DNA of 64,000 nucleotides from the NCBI RefSeq assembly GCF_000314975.1, contig NZ_BAEN01000037.1:55227-119226 (forward strand), in the 5' to 3' direction. The notes under the pieces were generated by a model. That model did not search any database, was not told where the DNA came from, and worked only from the letters and a program-made list of their open reading frames with translations. Positions 44,396-53,370 of the stretch are shown here, in pieces; the stretch's first letter is position 1, and every line of letters starts with the position of its first letter. The position numbers and the translations under genes were made by a program. This stretch comes from Aliiglaciecola lipolytica E3. GTDB taxonomy: Bacteria; Pseudomonadota; Gammaproteobacteria; Enterobacterales; Alteromonadaceae.

Positions 44396-46738
44396 CTAAT
44401 AGTTGAAGCTTACATCAATTCCATAGCTTGCAGGCGCACCGTATACTTGAGCATCAAAGAAGCCAAAGTTAGCGCCGTGAATCACATATTCTTCATCAGT
44501 GATATTACGACCCCAAATCGCGACTTTTAAACTAGAACGCTCACCTATTTCAATATCAGATAACGTAAGGCGTGCGTTTAGTAGATCATAGGCTTCACCC
44601 ACAAGCGTAGGATCATTATTATTGAATTGATTGTCATCGTTCATTACGTAATTAACGTTTAAATTTAATGAGCCAAAATCGAACTCGGCTAATGCCCAGT
44701 CAAACCCTAAGGTAGCTGAATAAACATCAACGTCTGTAAATTCATCGAGGGAATATTCTGTATCGCGATAACCGTAATTACCGGTTATAAGCAATTCAGG
44801 TGTAACGGCAAATTGTGCGTCTATTTCAAAGCCCAAGGTTTCTGATTCGCCAGAGTTAAGTGCACGCTGAATAGAACCGTCAAATACTGTTACTAATAAA
44901 TTGGTATTATCGTTATAGAATATCGCAGTATTGAGCATTAAACGATCGTCCAATAAAAACATTTTAGAGCCAACTTCATATGCGGTGGTATCTTCAGGGT
45001 TCCCTGGAATCAAACTTCCATCGAAATTGGCTTGACCCATATTTGCTGGGTTTAAAAATGCAAATCTATCTACGGTACCGGGATTAAAAACACCTGCTGC
45101 ATAACCCTGCGTTACGGATGCATAAAAGGTCGTATTTTGATCCATGACATAGTTGGCAATCACCGAGCCCACTGTTTTACTCCAGTCCTCTTCTGCGAAT
45201 AAGTCATTGCGAAGCATTGGGTCGGGCGCAGCTAACTGAGTGAGTGATTTCTCATCTTTTGTATGCCTAACACCCAAAATGAGACTTAGTTTGTCAGTGA
45301 CGCTATAATCCAATTGTGCAAATATTGCCTCGGAGTCTGAAGTTGACTTATAGAATCCACCCCAACCAAGTGGGGGGGCAAAGAACAGATTAGCACCTTG
45401 TCCGGTAAATATACTTATCTCCCAAGGGTTATTTTCTTCTCCCTCTTCACTGAAGTAAAAATAACCGGCCACGTAGCTAAGCTGACCGTCCAAAAAGCTT
45501 CCTAAAAATTGAAACTCTTGAGAAGTTTGCTCTTGAGACTTTACGTTTGAAAAATGAAAAGCAGGAATAGGGGCGAAGTTACCCGTAGGTTGAAAAGTGT
45601 CATCCAACTCTGCGCCAAAGTACGCACCACCATCCGAGTCTACACCGTCTGGTATGTCTGAATAATAGTCTCTATATGAGGTAATCGATCTTATCGTATG
45701 ATTTTCTGCAAAATCCCATTCAACATTTAATGTGTGTCCTGAAATCTCTATAAATTCTGCACCGTGACCATCGAGTTCAAACTCTTCTTGTCTACCACCT
45801 CTGAATTCATTGGCGGCCATCTGCGCGAAAACATTACCACCATAAAACACACCTGTCCCCATATGAAGGGTTGGTACTGTTGGGTCTGTAAAAGTTTCTC
45901 GAACATTACTGACTTGAACTGGAATAGACACTGCTTTTCCGTCTGTGTTGTCGTAAGCATAGTTGACTGAAAAGTCATCACCTTGGTATTGCAGGGCTAA
46001 TCGATACGCATCAGTTTCTTTAGCACCTAAGTCTTTTTCTTTTGCACCCGCGAATGTATTAGTTGCCCAACCATCTTCGTCGCTTTTGAGATAAGTAAAT
46101 TTGCCAGAGAAGCCGTTGTACTCGCCTGTATCAATCGATGTAAGTGACGATTTAAGGCCAAAGTTACCAACGGTAAATCGTTGCCTAAATTCAAAGTCTT
46201 CAGATGGCCCTTTGGTGATCATGCTAATTGCACCACCGGTAGTATTTTTACCCCACAATGTGCCTTGTGGTCCGCGCAAAACTTCTACTCTTTCTAAATC
46301 GATGATATTCAATATTGCACCAACATTTCGCGCCATATATACGCCATCGATATAAATACCAACTTTCGGGTCTATCGCTAAAGATGGAGATGCCGTTCCC
46401 AGTCCACGGATATTTACGCCAACATTATATGAACTTCCAATGGGCGCGACAATTAGCGTGTTTGGCGCTAAATTGTTCAAATCAGAAACATCTTCAACGC
46501 CTAATTTTTCAATGGTGTCGCTGTTAAAGGCAGTTATAGCGATAGGCGTTTCTTGAAGAGGCGTTACTCTTTTTTGCGCGGTAACAACGATTCGTTCAAC
46601 ACTAGTTTCTTTTGTATCTTGTTGTATTTCTGTTTGCTCTTGTGTTGCAAATGCCTGCCCAGATAGCGCGCAGGTGATTGAAAATGCTAAGGGTTTTATT
46701 AACATGTTAGTAGTAGTTTTCGAATTGTTTTTATTCAT
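44396..46738 (-). CDS. TonB-dependent receptor (small-molecule type), receptor 2
   Basis: 780 residues with a signal peptide (about 1-31), TonB-box-like RIVVTAQKR and plug motifs LQETPIAITAF, EDVSDLNNLAPNT, RGPQGTLWGKNTTGGAISM. The barrel ends in GIDVSFNY. It is the same receptor class as receptor 1 but clearly divergent in the barrel, so the two may take different substrates or stages. It faces the SDR gene at 47005 across a 266-bp region with two overlapping palindromes. GGAG lies near the start. Likely role: outer-membrane uptake of the compound degraded by this cluster. Confidence 0.9.
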   Translation of the reverse strand: MNKNNSKTTTNMLIKPLAFSITCALSGQAFATQEQTEIQQDTKETSVERIVVTAQKRVTPLQETPIAITAFNSDTIEKLGVEDVSDLNNLAPNTLIVAPIGSSYNVGVNIRGLGTASPSLAIDPKVGIYIDGVYMARNVGAILNIIDLERVEVLRGPQGTLWGKNTTGGAISMITKGPSEDFEFRQRFTVGNFGLKSSLTSIDTGEYNGFSGKFTYLKSDEDGWATNTFAGAKEKDLGAKETDAYRLALQYQGDDFSVNYAYDNTDGKAVSIPVQVSNVRETFTDPTVPTLHMGTGVFYGGNVFAQMAANEFRGGRQEEFELDGHGAEFIEISGHTLNVEWDFAENHTIRSITSYRDYYSDIPDGVDSDGGAYFGAELDDTFQPTGNFAPIPAFHFSNVKSQEQTSQEFQFLGSFLDGQLSYVAGYFYFSEEGEENNPWEISIFTGQGANLFFAPPLGWGGFYKSTSDSEAIFAQLDYSVTDKLSLILGVRHTKDEKSLTQLAAPDPMLRNDLFAEEDWSKTVGSVIANYVMDQNTTFYASVTQGYAAGVFNPGTVDRFAFLNPANMGQANFDGSLIPGNPEDTTAYEVGSKMFLLDDRLMLNTAIFYNDNTNLLVTVFDGSIQRALNSGESETLGFEIDAQFAVTPELLITGNYGYRDTEYSLDEFTDVDVYSATLGFDWALAEFDFGSLNLNVNYVMNDDNQFNNNDPTLVGEAYDLLNARLTLSDIEIGERSSLKVAIWGRNITDEEYVIHGANFGFFDAQVYGAPASYGIDVSFNY

Positions 46739-46931
46739 TTATATCTCCTAGTGTGCGCGGTCCATAAGCTAGGTCAAAACGCTGCATCTTATGGCGGAAG
46801 TTACTATTTTGTAAATATCTTGTGACGATATTTGTATAAATGAATAATTCCAGAAACGTCTATTTGGACTAGTTAAAATGAAACACACGCAAGAATATAT
46901 CTGTTTCGTCAGCCGAGCCTGATAACTTTGT

Positions 46932-46954
46932 CCAATATATTGGTCTGTACAGAC
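46932..46954. promoter_or_regulatory. Overlapping palindromes in the TonB receptor 2/SDR divergent promoter
   Basis: CCAATATATTGG (46932-46943) and GTCTGTACAGAC (46943-46954) are both perfect 12-bp palindromes sharing one base. The second resembles motifs at 48604 and 55451 (consensus near GTCYRTAYARAC). It lies 51 bp before the SDR start and 205 bp before the receptor start. Confidence 0.6.
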
Positions 46955-47004
46955 GATGTGTGAATACTTGATATTCATATAATGAGGTAAAAAGGAAAGT
47001 ATAA

Positions 47005-47823
47005 ATGTCTAAAATAGCGCTTATCACTGGGGCAAGCAGAGGAATAGGTCGAGCAACTGCCTTAGCGTTTGCAGCCGCAGGTTATAATATAGCGATTACT
47101 GCGCGTGAGTTTGATAACACTGATTCTGTTAAGCATAAAATTACAAACAATAGTTACGCCGAGGGCAGTTTAGTCGAAACAGCAAAGCTCATTGAAAAAA
47201 CTGGCGTTGATATACTTGCAATAAGAATGGACTTATTAAGCAGTCAATCAGTTAACGATGCGATTGTTCAGGTTTTCAATCAATTTGGTGGGGTTGATGT
47301 ACTGATTAATAATGCTATTTATCAGGGGCCTACGTTAAATGATTCTTTATTGTCTTTAACCTCAGAAACGCTAGAAAAAGTAGCAAAAGCTTATTTCTAT
47401 GCTCCATTGCAAATTACTCAAGCCGTCATTCCTTCAATGGTGCAAAAGGGGAGTGGTTGTATCATTAATATTACGTCGGGCGCCGGAGAGATAAACCCAC
47501 CCGTTGCTGCGGCGGATGGAGGCTGGGGTTACGCATACGGCGCTGGCAAAGCCGCAGTATCAAGGTTGTCAGGTATCATAAATATAGAGCATGGTCATGA
47601 AGGGGTTCGCGCATTCACAGTCAATCCTGGGATCGTTAATACTGAAACTTTGCGAGCAACGATATCTGAGCAAGATATTAAAAAGCTTGGCCAATCGGTT
47701 GCTCTACCCTCAGATGTGGCAGACTTACTGCTATGGATTGCCCAACACGCAGGCGTCGATTTACAGCATAAAACGATAGATGCGCAACGTTTATCCAGCA
47801 GTTTGTCCGCCGTCAATAACTAA
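47005..47823 (+). CDS. Short-chain dehydrogenase/reductase 1
   Basis: 272 residues, cytoplasmic. Rossmann motif TGASRGIG at 8-15, NNAI in place of NNAG near 97, catalytic Ser in NITSGAGE and the YxxxK as YAYGAGKAAV. AAGGAAA precedes the start. A larger loop after the second strand (FDNTDSVKHKITNN) sets it apart from the other SDRs here. Its 3' end overlaps the convergent SDR 2 by 33 bp. Probably oxidises or reduces a hydroxyl or ketone group of the cluster substrate; substrate unknown. Confidence 0.85.
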   Translation: MSKIALITGASRGIGRATALAFAAAGYNIAITAREFDNTDSVKHKITNNSYAEGSLVETAKLIEKTGVDILAIRMDLLSSQSVNDAIVQVFNQFGGVDVLINNAIYQGPTLNDSLLSLTSETLEKVAKAYFYAPLQITQAVIPSMVQKGSGCIINITSGAGEINPPVAAADGGWGYAYGAGKAAVSRLSGIINIEHGHEGVRAFTVNPGIVNTETLRATISEQDIKKLGQSVALPSDVADLLLWIAQHAGVDLQHKTIDAQRLSSSLSAVNN

Positions 47824-48543
47824 GGCTGTTCCAGTTATAAAGCGTGCATCATCGGAGGCAAGATAGGCAACCGCTGATGCTATTTCTGAAGCCTCTGCTG
47901 CATCGAGAAGCGGGAACATTTTACTCAATAAACGTTTATCTATGTCTTTTGGAAAGGTTAAGTTTGCTGACAGAGGTGTTTTTACGTTGCCTGGACATAT
48001 GGCGTTAACCCGAACCGATTGCGCTGAGTATTCAATTGCAAGTGATTTAGATAAATTAACAACAGCAGCTTTTGTTGCGCAATATGCCGATGTATATGCT
48101 TGGCCAACCATACCGGCAGACGAAGCAACATTGACAATATTTCCTTGTGTATTAATTAAATGCGGCATTGCCAATTGCGATAAATAAAATACGCTAGATA
48201 CATTTATATTCATCATTTTCAGCCAATCGTTCGGCGCAAGTTCAGTGAAATGATGCAGTTTGACAATGCCTGCAATATTACACAACACGTCAAGTTTACC
48301 ATGTTGAGAGAGTGACTTTTCTACTGCAGTTTTGCAAGATTCATAGTCTGATACATCAAGTTGTAAGGACATGACGTCGCTCGTGTGAGTCTTGCAGGCT
48401 TCAACTGTTCGTGCCAAACCTTCATCATTTATGTCACATAAAGTGAGAATAGCTCCCTTTTTGGCAAACAAAAGAGCGGTCTCTTTTCCAATACCTGACG
48501 CTGCGCCAGTGATAAATATCGCTTTGTTCTTAAACTTTCGCAT
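47791..48543 (-). CDS. Short-chain dehydrogenase/reductase 2
   Basis: 250 residues from ATG 48543, where AGAGG lies 6 nt upstream; the frame is open to 48573. Classical SDR: TGAASGIG, NIAG, catalytic Ser in NVASSAGMVGQ, YCATKAAV, and a C-terminal GTALVIDGGQTAG. Such proteins often act as hydroxysteroid or 3-hydroxyacyl-CoA dehydrogenases. It is divergent from the ferredoxin reductase gene, with a GTCCATATAAAC element between them, and converges on SDR 1 with overlap. Confidence 0.87.
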   Translation of the reverse strand: MRKFKNKAIFITGAASGIGKETALLFAKKGAILTLCDINDEGLARTVEACKTHTSDVMSLQLDVSDYESCKTAVEKSLSQHGKLDVLCNIAGIVKLHHFTELAPNDWLKMMNINVSSVFYLSQLAMPHLINTQGNIVNVASSAGMVGQAYTSAYCATKAAVVNLSKSLAIEYSAQSVRVNAICPGNVKTPLSANLTFPKDIDKRLLSKMFPLLDAAEASEIASAVAYLASDDARFITGTALVIDGGQTAG

Positions 48544-48603
48544 ATCGACCTCTAAATTTCGTTTTGCTTTCATAATATCTACGATTATTAGATTTCGTGC
48601 TTA

Positions 48604-48619
48604 GTCCATATAAACGATG
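48604..48619. promoter_or_regulatory. Candidate operator between SDR 2 and the ferredoxin reductase
   Basis: GTCCATATAAACGATG at 48604-48619 differs at two of 14 leading positions from GTCCATACAGACGA at 55451, and is close to the palindrome at 46943. It lies 60 bp before SDR 2 and 110 bp before the reductase start, where a shared divergent operator would be expected. Confidence 0.5.
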
Positions 48620-48728
48620 AAGCTATTTTGTGATATGTGAAACTCTTAATACTATAAGTATTTTGTCGTAGGTTGCATCGTCGAACTTTTGCGTTGGATG
48701 CGAATTGCGATCTAATGGAGGAGTCGAC

Positions 48729-49781
48729 ATGACTCGTTATCATCGGCTAACTGTGTCGGAAGTTGTGCAAGAAACACCTGATGCTCAATCAATACTGTTC
48801 AAAATCCCCCCAAATTTAAAAGAAAAATTTGCATATAAATCGGGTCAATTTATTACCATTAAATTTCCTTATGAAGGCGCACAATTGCAACGCTGCTATT
48901 CTATGTCGAGCACACAAGGCCTCGATGACTTTTTAAGAGTCACAGTAAAGCGAGTGCTTGATGGCAGAGGGTCAAATTGGATATGCGATAACCTCAATGC
49001 AGGCAGTGAAATCGATGTTTTGCAACCCGCTGGCTTGTTCGTTACCAAAGACCTAAATGAAGATCATCTATTATGTGCTGGGGGGAGCGGTATAACGCCC
49101 GTATTATCTATCCTCAGACTTGTCTTAAGTAAGGGTTCAGGCAATGTAAGGTTAATCTACGCGAACCGAGATGAGTCTTCCGTAATTTTTAGAAATACGA
49201 TTAAAGACCTTTGCGCAGCTTATCCTGAGCGCTTAGAAGTTATTCATCTTTTGGATTCCTTACAAGGTATACCGTCTTCTCGTTTGTTGGCTTCAATTGC
49301 TAACGGGATGCAAAAGTGTCGTGCGTTTATTTGCGGCCCAGGCCCTTTTATGGACGCGATGGAAACATCTCTAAAGCAAATAGGTATTCCTGACACTAAC
49401 ATCCATATCGAAAGATTTGTTATTGCCAAACCCAAGAACAATGAACATGCGGTGCCATTGAACGACACAGAAACTAAAGAACACATCTCTGAATCATCGG
49501 TTTCGCCAGCATCTACCGTTAATCTTGAAATTGATGGCGTTAATCATGTTATTGCATGCGAGTCGGGTCAAACTGTTCTTGATGCAGCAGAGGCTGTCGG
49601 TATTGAACTTCCTTATTCATGCAGAGAAGGTATGTGTGCATCATGTATGTGTGAGGTAATTGAGGGGGACGTGATGCTTAAAAGTAATGATGTGTTAGAT
49701 GAACGGGACTTGGCTAACAAGTTGACCTTGAGCTGTCAGGCGGTGCCACTTACTCAAACGCTAAAATTAAAATATGCCTAA
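48729..49781 (+). CDS. Ferredoxin-NAD(P)H reductase of an oxygenase (KshB/PaaK-like)
   Basis: 350 residues from ATG 48729 (GGAGGAG directly upstream). An FAD domain (QFITIKFPYEGAQLQRCYSMSS, about 40-65), an NAD(P)H domain (LLCAGGSGITPVLSIL, about 112-127; CGPGPFMDAME) and a C-terminal plant-type 2Fe-2S domain with Cys298, 303, 306 and 336 (YSCREGMCASCMCEV). This is the order of the reductase subunits of 3-ketosteroid 9-alpha-hydroxylase (KshB) and phenylacetyl-CoA epoxidase. It should pass electrons to an oxygenase, but no oxygenase subunit lies in the window. Confidence 0.87.
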   Translation: MTRYHRLTVSEVVQETPDAQSILFKIPPNLKEKFAYKSGQFITIKFPYEGAQLQRCYSMSSTQGLDDFLRVTVKRVLDGRGSNWICDNLNAGSEIDVLQPAGLFVTKDLNEDHLLCAGGSGITPVLSILRLVLSKGSGNVRLIYANRDESSVIFRNTIKDLCAAYPERLEVIHLLDSLQGIPSSRLLASIANGMQKCRAFICGPGPFMDAMETSLKQIGIPDTNIHIERFVIAKPKNNEHAVPLNDTETKEHISESSVSPASTVNLEIDGVNHVIACESGQTVLDAAEAVGIELPYSCREGMCASCMCEVIEGDVMLKSNDVLDERDLANKLTLSCQAVPLTQTLKLKYA

Positions 49782-49870
49782 TGGCCTTAATTGTTTAAGC
49801 CAGTTGGCGCCTCATAAACGTGCGTACCGATCAGCAGATGGCGATTACTACAAATTAAAAGGAGATACTC

Positions 49871-50641
49871 ATGCAAGCTAGATTTACAAATAAAGTTGCC
49901 TTCATTACAGGTGGTGGCAGTGGAATTGGTGAAGCGACAGCAAGACGTTTAGCTGATGAAGGAGCCACAGTGGTTATTTGCGGTCGCCGCTCAGAGCTTT
50001 TAGATAGAGTTGTTAAGTCTATTTCTGACAGCGGTGGCAATGCCCATGCAGTTGTAGCAGATGTGAGTAATGAAAGTCAGTTTGTAAATGCTTTAGAAGA
50101 GGCTGCAGAAAAGTATGGTCGATTAGATATTTTAGTGAATAATGCCATGGCTTTCTCATATGGTGGCATAACAGACATGACAACCGAAGACTGGCATAGC
50201 AATTTTAAAACGTCTGTCGATGGCACTTTTTGGGGAACACGAACAGCTATGAAACTCATGCAGTCGCAAGGCGGTGCTATTGTAAATGTTTCTTCCATTT
50301 GTGGCGAATTAGGCACGCCCCTTATGTCAGGATATAGCGCATCTAAAGCGGCGGTCGTAAATTTTTCACGAGCAGCCGCTGCAGAAGGTGCAAAGGATAA
50401 TATTCGAATAAATGTAGTTGTGCCAGCAGTTGTAGAGACGCCCGCTACTGCAGGTATGCTCAGTGATGAAAACATGCGAAATAGCACAAACCGTTTAATT
50501 CCGATGGGACGAGTCGGTCGAAGCGACGAACTTGCAAGTGCTATTGCGTTTTTAGCGAGCGATGACGCTTCATACATTACAGGTGCTTGTTTACCCGTTG
50601 ATGGTGGTCGAGCCTGCGTGCTTGTAACCGCGTTAGACTAG
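49871..50641 (+). CDS. Short-chain dehydrogenase/reductase 3
   Basis: 256 residues. TGGGSGIGEATAR at 15-27, CGRRS (NADP-type Arg pattern), NNAMA replacing NNAG, NVSSICGELG for the catalytic Ser, YSASKAAV and the C-terminal GACLPVDGGRACV. AAGGAG precedes the ATG by 7 nt. It is 12 bp ahead of the old yellow enzyme gene, so the two are in one operon with the upstream reductase. Probably a hydroxy/keto interconversion on the cluster substrate. Confidence 0.87.
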   Translation: MQARFTNKVAFITGGGSGIGEATARRLADEGATVVICGRRSELLDRVVKSISDSGGNAHAVVADVSNESQFVNALEEAAEKYGRLDILVNNAMAFSYGGITDMTTEDWHSNFKTSVDGTFWGTRTAMKLMQSQGGAIVNVSSICGELGTPLMSGYSASKAAVVNFSRAAAAEGAKDNIRINVVVPAVVETPATAGMLSDENMRNSTNRLIPMGRVGRSDELASAIAFLASDDASYITGACLPVDGGRACVLVTALD

Positions 50642-50653
50642 GATATTATTATT

Positions 50654-51715
50654 ATGGCTAAATACGAGGCTTTACTTCAGGCGGGTAAAATAGGCGACAT
50701 CGAGGTGGCAAATAGAGTGATTATGGCGCCAATGACCCGCAACCGCGCGGACGCAGACGGCACACCCAACGATATTATGCGAGACTATTATAGTCAGCGC
50801 GCTAGCGCCGGATTAATTATTGCCGAAGGTACCTGGCCCGTTGCTGCAGGACAAGCGTACAACCGTCAACCGGGGATTGAAACCACCGCACATATTAAAG
50901 CTTGGAAAGCAATCACAGATTCTGTTCATCAAGCAGGAGGTAAAATAGTTTTACAAATTATGCATGCTGGTCGTATCGGCTCTCACCATATTAAAGGCAA
51001 AGGAGTACCCACAGTCGCGCCGTCTGCTATTAAAGCGAATGGTGAAGTGCACACCGACAGTGCAGGAATGCAACCATATGACGTGCCCGAAGAGCTAAGT
51101 ACTCGACAAGTTTGGCAGGTTATTGATGAACACCGACAAGCAGCTGCCAATGCGCTTGAGGCAGGGTTTGATGGGGTTGAACTGCACTGCACGAGTGGCT
51201 ATTTGCCCATGCAGTTTTTGTGCTCCGATACCAACCAGCGTACCGATGAATTTGGAGGGAGCGCAAAAAATAGAGCAAAATTTGCTGCGCAATGTATATT
51301 TGCGATGGCAGATATATTTGGAGAGGGGCGTGTTGGCTTAAGAATGAACCCTGGAAATAGATTTAACGATACCAATGACGAAAATCCCGAACAGAGTCAT
51401 CAAGCTTTACTTGATGCTTTGGCATCTATCAACATGGGTTACTTGCACATGATGCGGGCGCCAGATGACTCAATAAATGCGTTCCAAATGGGTAGAGATT
51501 CGTACCAAGGTTCGCTAATATTAAATGATAGTTTTGACGCCAGCTTAGCGTCACAGACTATATTGGATGGGCATGCAGACGCTGTTTCGTTTGCTCGACA
51601 TTTCATTGCTAACCCAGATTATGTTCAACGTATTATTGATGATAAACCCCCAATGAAGTTTGATCGCAAAACACTCTATACCGCGGGTGCAACCGGCTAT
51701 TCTGATTACGTGTAG
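50654..51715 (+). CDS. Old yellow enzyme family ene-reductase
   Basis: 353 residues, FMN-dependent alkene reductase of the NemA/OYE class. N-terminal VANRVIMAPMTRNRAD, the flavin-binding LQIMHAGRIGSHH (substrate-binding His pair region), GFDGVELHCTSGYLPMQFL and the C-terminal AVSFARHFIANPDYVQRI are all present. Length is typical (350-370). It follows SDR 3 by 12 bp. It could saturate an activated double bond, such as an enone of a ring system. The following 219 bp hold no gene but carry inverted repeats before the regulator. Confidence 0.9.
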   Translation: MAKYEALLQAGKIGDIEVANRVIMAPMTRNRADADGTPNDIMRDYYSQRASAGLIIAEGTWPVAAGQAYNRQPGIETTAHIKAWKAITDSVHQAGGKIVLQIMHAGRIGSHHIKGKGVPTVAPSAIKANGEVHTDSAGMQPYDVPEELSTRQVWQVIDEHRQAAANALEAGFDGVELHCTSGYLPMQFLCSDTNQRTDEFGGSAKNRAKFAAQCIFAMADIFGEGRVGLRMNPGNRFNDTNDENPEQSHQALLDALASINMGYLHMMRAPDDSINAFQMGRDSYQGSLILNDSFDASLASQTILDGHADAVSFARHFIANPDYVQRIIDDKPPMKFDRKTLYTAGATGYSDYV

Positions 51716-51867
51716 GTATTGTAATAGTCTTCGGTTTGTTCAAAACCCTCCTTGTTGCCTTTTATTGTTTAACATTTCATCTAGCTTCCACAAAAAGCAC
51801 TACTTTAGTGGAAGCTAAGCTAATTTTTTGTAAAAATTTATGTTAAATTCTTAACATAGTGTGAGTT

Positions 51868-51882
51868 TGTCGCTGTACGACA
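51868..51882. promoter_or_regulatory. Inverted repeat upstream of the LuxR-type regulator
   Basis: TGTCG (51868-51872), CTGTA, CGACA (51878-51882), 53 bp before the regulator start. Its CTGTAC-GAC core recalls the GTCTGTACAGAC palindrome at 46943, so it may be an autoregulatory site. A separate TGTTAA-ATTC-TTAACA hairpin lies at 51841-51856. Confidence 0.4.
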
Positions 51883-51934
51883 GATAAATAATAAAAATAC
51901 TTAGCTAAACAAACGGCTAATAAAGGACCGCACA

Positions 51935-53089
51935 ATGAATATTGGCATAGAACAATACAATGAATTTATCAATTTATTATATGAAGCAGCAACAGACGCT
52001 ACATCTGAAAGTTGGACTCAACCGCTTAAAATTCTCCAAGAAGCGTTTGCAGCAAACTACGTGACGCTCATTTTAAAGCTACCGGAAGAAGACGACTTGG
52101 GCTTAATGGTCGCAGTCGGTAAAAATATATCGCGTGAACACAGTGTTCAAAATTTACCGTATCAATACAAATTAACCCCTTTTACTGATCAAGCGCCTGA
52201 TAAGGTGTTCACGGTTGACGACTTTATGTCTGAAGTTGAATGGCAGGAGAGTTCCTACAGACAGCATTGGTGTGCGGTAAATGACGTTTTTCATGTGATG
52301 AGTGTGGACATTAGCACGGAAAATCACGGTAACTTACGTTTAAGAGTGACAAGGGAAGAATCCTTAGATAACTTTTCTAGTGCTGACAAAGCTTTATGCG
52401 AGATGCTAATCCCACACTTTCGCCGCTCAATTACGACCTTTTTACACCTATACAGTAGTGCATCTTTGGGTTCTTTATACTCTAACGCAATTGGACGCCT
52501 TTCTATTGCCACAATCACTATTAATGATACAGGGCAAGTGCTAGATAAAAATATGTTTGCCAGTCAGATTTTAGATGCTGCCGATGGGCTTAAGATTTCA
52601 GGAGGCAAGTTGGTCGCTCAGCATCATAGTGATAATAGGGAGCTTAAGCGTTTAATAAAAACTGCTTTTGAACATGCTGAAGAGAAAAAAGCGATGCCAG
52701 AGGCAATGTCTGTTTCTCGTCCCTCTGGAGAAATCGCGTTGGGCTTGGTTATTGAGGTGATTCCTACTTTAGAATGGGCGGATGGCAAAAATCAAAAAAG
52801 AGCCGTCATATATATTAGAGATGCCGTTGGTAAGTCAATGACAAGTATCGATATTTCTAAAAAATTGTTTGGATTAACGCCAGCAGAGACGGCGCTTACT
52901 CTGCAGCTAATTAACGGTTTGTCGCTAGAGGAGTCAGCAGAAGCATTAAATATTCGTAGAAATACTGCCAGAGCGCATTTGCGTTCTATATTTTCTAAAA
53001 CAGGCGTTCGTAGGCAGACAGAGTTAGTTAGGTTGTTTCTAAATAGTGTTGCTGCCCTAGGCTATGATGAAGCCGCTGATTTGCAGTAA
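51935..53089 (+). CDS. LuxR-type transcriptional regulator
   Basis: 384 residues. The N-terminal about 300 residues are an uncharacterised sensor region with GAF/PAS-like features and no membrane segment. The C-terminal LuxR helix-turn-helix is at about 318-372 (LFGLTPAETALTLQLINGLSLEESAEALNIRRNTARAHLRSIFSKTGVRRQTELVRL). AAGGACC lies upstream of the start. It is the only regulator in the catabolic region and so the best candidate for its control. TeiR of Comamonas, a LuxR-type regulator of steroid breakdown of similar size, is the closest parallel I know; homology was not tested. The 281 bp after it (53090-53370) hold only a weak operator-like motif at 53229. Confidence 0.82.
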   Translation: MNIGIEQYNEFINLLYEAATDATSESWTQPLKILQEAFAANYVTLILKLPEEDDLGLMVAVGKNISREHSVQNLPYQYKLTPFTDQAPDKVFTVDDFMSEVEWQESSYRQHWCAVNDVFHVMSVDISTENHGNLRLRVTREESLDNFSSADKALCEMLIPHFRRSITTFLHLYSSASLGSLYSNAIGRLSIATITINDTGQVLDKNMFASQILDAADGLKISGGKLVAQHHSDNRELKRLIKTAFEHAEEKKAMPEAMSVSRPSGEIALGLVIEVIPTLEWADGKNQKRAVIYIRDAVGKSMTSIDISKKLFGLTPAETALTLQLINGLSLEESAEALNIRRNTARAHLRSIFSKTGVRRQTELVRLFLNSVAALGYDEAADLQ

Positions 53090-53370
53090 AATTCTAATTA
53101 ACACACTTGTAAATTTATCCCTGTTATCTCATTTTTTTAAGGCCTATCGAATCGTGCTTTCAAGCAATGGTTTGAGGGCCAATGATTACCCTTAATCCAT
53201 ATCTTCTTTTTAAAAAATGCAAAGCATAGTCCATCTGAAGCATGTGTAAAATCGCTTCTTCAACCATTCTTGCGTTATATTAGTTAATTTTGCGTAGCAA
53301 CGCATAAGTTAACCACCTTCAAATCATCGAAATGCCACCATTCAGGCATAGGTAAAAGATCAAGGTCTAC

